Shown here piece by piece: positions 63,090-64,000 of a stretch of 64,000 nucleotides of DNA; within the stretch, counting starts at the first letter, position 1, and every line of letters begins with the position of its first letter. The notes beneath the pieces are model-generated. The model did not search any database. It saw nothing but the letters and a program-made list of their open reading frames with translations, and was not told where the DNA came from. A program made the translations under genes and the position numbers. Origin of the DNA: Rhizobium sp. NXC14 (GTDB taxonomy: Bacteria > Pseudomonadota > Alphaproteobacteria > Rhizobiales > Rhizobiaceae); the NCBI RefSeq assembly GCF_002117485.1, contig NZ_CP021033.1:124001-188000 (forward strand), in the 5' to 3' direction.

Positions 63090-63115
63090 GGAACTTAGTG
63101 TGCGGAGGGAAGTTG
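63090..63115 (+). promoter_or_regulatory. EcfG-like promoter for two small genes
   Basis: GGAAC (63090-63094), 17-base spacer, GTTG (63112-63115). The ATG at 63141 follows AAAGAGG. It may also serve the next small gene at 63441. Confidence 0.68.
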
Positions 63116-63140
63116 GACAGGCATCAGCAAAGAGGCGCCG

Positions 63141-63386
63141 ATGTCCGCGAATCCACTCATGACAGAACCGGTCGAAGAGCTTGCCACCCGCCTCGAGGCG
63201 ATGACTGACGACGAGCTGTTCTTGACCATGAGCGCGCTGGAACAAGCGAGCAATGCCGCCAAGAACGATGCGACGGCAGAGGTTCTTTTCCGGATTGCTT
63301 TGACCGAGGACGAGATCGAGCGGCGTTATCCTGGCCAAGTGCTCGCGCCCTATCGTGACTGGAAACAAAGACAACCGCTGCTGTAA
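63141..63386 (+). CDS. Small hypothetical protein
   Basis: 81 residues, all helical and acidic: PVEELATRLEAMTDDELFLTMSALEQASNAAKNDATAEVLFRIALTEDEIERRYPGQ. No membrane segment, Cys or known motif. AAAGAGG lies 7 bases before the ATG. Its tight EcfG-like promoter marks it as a probable stress-response protein of unknown role. Confidence 0.72.
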   Translation: MSANPLMTEPVEELATRLEAMTDDELFLTMSALEQASNAAKNDATAEVLFRIALTEDEIERRYPGQVLAPYRDWKQRQPLL

Positions 63387-63440
63387 CCGCGTGAGCCATG
63401 GCAGCACGATCGCTCAAAACCAAGAGGAATGGAGGCTTCA

Positions 63441-63704
63441 ATGAGCAGTTCTGAGACAACGACGGATCACAAGAAAATCCGCAAATGGGCGGAGGAAAGG
63501 GACGGCAGGCCGGCAGCTATCCGGACTCGCGGCAAAGGCGGCGTTCTCCGGATCGATTTCGGCGAAAAGGAAGAGGAATTCGACGAGATCGACTGGGACG
63601 AATTCTTCAAAATCTTCGACGAAAACAAGCTCGCCTTTCTTTACCAGGACAAAACCAAGGACGGAAAGACGAGCCGCTTCAACAAATTCGTCGAGCGCGA
63701 CTGA
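63441..63704 (+). CDS. Small acidic hypothetical protein
   Basis: 87 residues from the ATG at 63441, preceded by GGAGG. DHKKIRKWAEERDGRPAAIRTRGKGGVLRIDFGEKEEEFDEIDWDEFFKIFDENKLAFLYQDK is a short conserved layout: a basic helix, a beta hairpin, then an acidic stretch. Rhizobial proteins of this shape occur near stress genes, with no function known to me. 54 bases after the preceding small gene and probably co-transcribed. Confidence 0.75.
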   Translation: MSSSETTTDHKKIRKWAEERDGRPAAIRTRGKGGVLRIDFGEKEEEFDEIDWDEFFKIFDENKLAFLYQDKTKDGKTSRFNKFVERD

Positions 63705-63724
63705 GCGCTCGATCTCATTGGCTT

Positions 63725-63754
63725 TGGTCGCTGCCGTGATGATGGCGGCGACCA
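63725..63754. terminator. Hairpin between convergent genes
   Basis: TGGTCGCTGCC (63725-63735) pairs with GGCGGCGACCA (63744-63754), 11 pairs including one wobble, around an 8-base loop. It sits between the ends of two convergent genes. The T-run is weak on both sides, so bidirectional termination is probable but not certain. Confidence 0.55.
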
Positions 63755-63775
63755 GTCGTTTAGGCAAGCTGCCAT

Positions 63776-64000
63776 CTATTTTGTGCCCGAACCGGGCTTT
63801 GCCACCTTCGAATGCTGATGGGCGAGCACGCTTGCCGGCGTGACATTGGCAACGGCAGCTTGGAGCTTGTTCTTCCAACCGCTCACAACATCGCCTTCGC
63901 CGTCCATCATCGCGTCATAGCCGATGCGCGCGACTTCGCCGGCGTCGTCCTTCTTCGACTGACCGATCGCCGTATCCAGAAGACCGGCGCGTTTGAAGAA
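63776..64000 (-). CDS. C-terminal end of a short-chain dehydrogenase (partial)
   Basis: The last 74 residues of a minus-strand gene that begins beyond the window: FFKRAGLLDTAIGQSKKDDAGEVARIGYDAMMDGEGDVVSGWKNKLQAAVANVTPASVLAHQH, ending KPGSGTK. This matches the C-terminal segment of the DltE-like SDR oxidoreductases, downstream of their catalytic Tyr-Lys. The NAD(P)-binding and active-site parts are not visible. The stop codon is at 63778-63776. Confidence 0.72.
   Translation of the reverse strand, partial: FFKRAGLLDTAIGQSKKDDAGEVARIGYDAMMDGEGDVVSGWKNKLQAAVANVTPASVLAHQHSKVAKPGSGTK

Noticed and set aside
1..64000. CRISPR arrays, tRNA or rRNA genes, intact insertion sequences, replication or conjugation genes
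   Set aside because: No regular repeat-spacer series, cloverleaf, rRNA segment, full transposase or rep/tra gene was found when reading both strands.

Overview
The window looks like accessory DNA from a fast-growing Rhizobium of the R. leguminosarum / R. etli type, probably a large plasmid or a plasmid-like part of the genome. The grounds are high-GC alphaproteobacterial coding, a glycerol ABC operon in the order glpR-D-S-T-P-Q-U-V-K known from R. leguminosarum, the density of ABC importers paired with LysR/GntR/AraC/DeoR/TetR regulators, and EcfG-like (general stress response) promoter sequences. No rRNA, tRNA, CRISPR array, intact insertion sequence or replication gene was seen.

Layout: 0-5.4 kb holds surface-polysaccharide genes (initiating sugar transferase, FlaA1/CapD-type NDP-sugar dehydratase, O-antigen ligase/polymerase) flanked by decayed fragments. 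5.4-7.4 kb has two cupins and a divergent LysR. 7.8-8.5 kb has two small stress-type genes behind an EcfG-like promoter. 8.6-10.6 kb is a GntR regulator with mannonate dehydratase. 10.7-14.3 kb is a TetR-controlled HlyD/MFS efflux pair with overlapping divergent promoters and a clear operator. 14.3-21.7 kb is a mix of aldose epimerase, ABC-F ATPase, small membrane proteins, a DUF992 protein, a GNAT enzyme, and a LysR with a DMT exporter.

21.8-31.9 kb is a complete glycerol uptake and catabolism operon: regulator, glycerol-3-phosphate dehydrogenase, two different ATPases, two permeases, a small membrane protein, a binding protein and glycerol kinase. Its two ATPases carry complementary defects, which predicts one good and one degenerate ATP site. 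31.9-37.9 kb is a ribose-type sugar ABC importer with an AraC regulator. 38-41.1 kb is a glyoxalase-fold protein and an SsuABC/TauABC-type importer, followed by a decayed RES-domain fragment.

41.4-53.8 kb is one catabolic locus in two divergent arms. One arm has a DapA-family lyase/aldolase, a sialidase-fold protein, an iron alcohol dehydrogenase and a PdxA2-type dehydrogenase. The other has a dipeptide-type ABC importer, a DUF1537 four-carbon acid sugar kinase and a GntR regulator. The kinase plus PdxA2 pair points to a four-carbon aldonate intermediate being turned into dihydroxyacetone phosphate. The sialidase-fold protein and DapA enzyme suggest that a larger acidic sugar or glycoside is first broken down. 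The full combination is not a pathway I recognise.

53.9-64 kb is a stress island: a TPP-dependent pyruvate oxidase-like enzyme, DUF2934 and DUF4142 proteins, a protein-isoaspartate methyltransferase fused to an erythromycin-esterase domain, a two-haem cytochrome, a KimA-like APC transporter and small acidic proteins. Five promoters there, plus two elsewhere in the window, have GGAAC-N17/18-GTT spacing typical of EcfG, so most of these genes are probably one stationary-phase/stress regulon.
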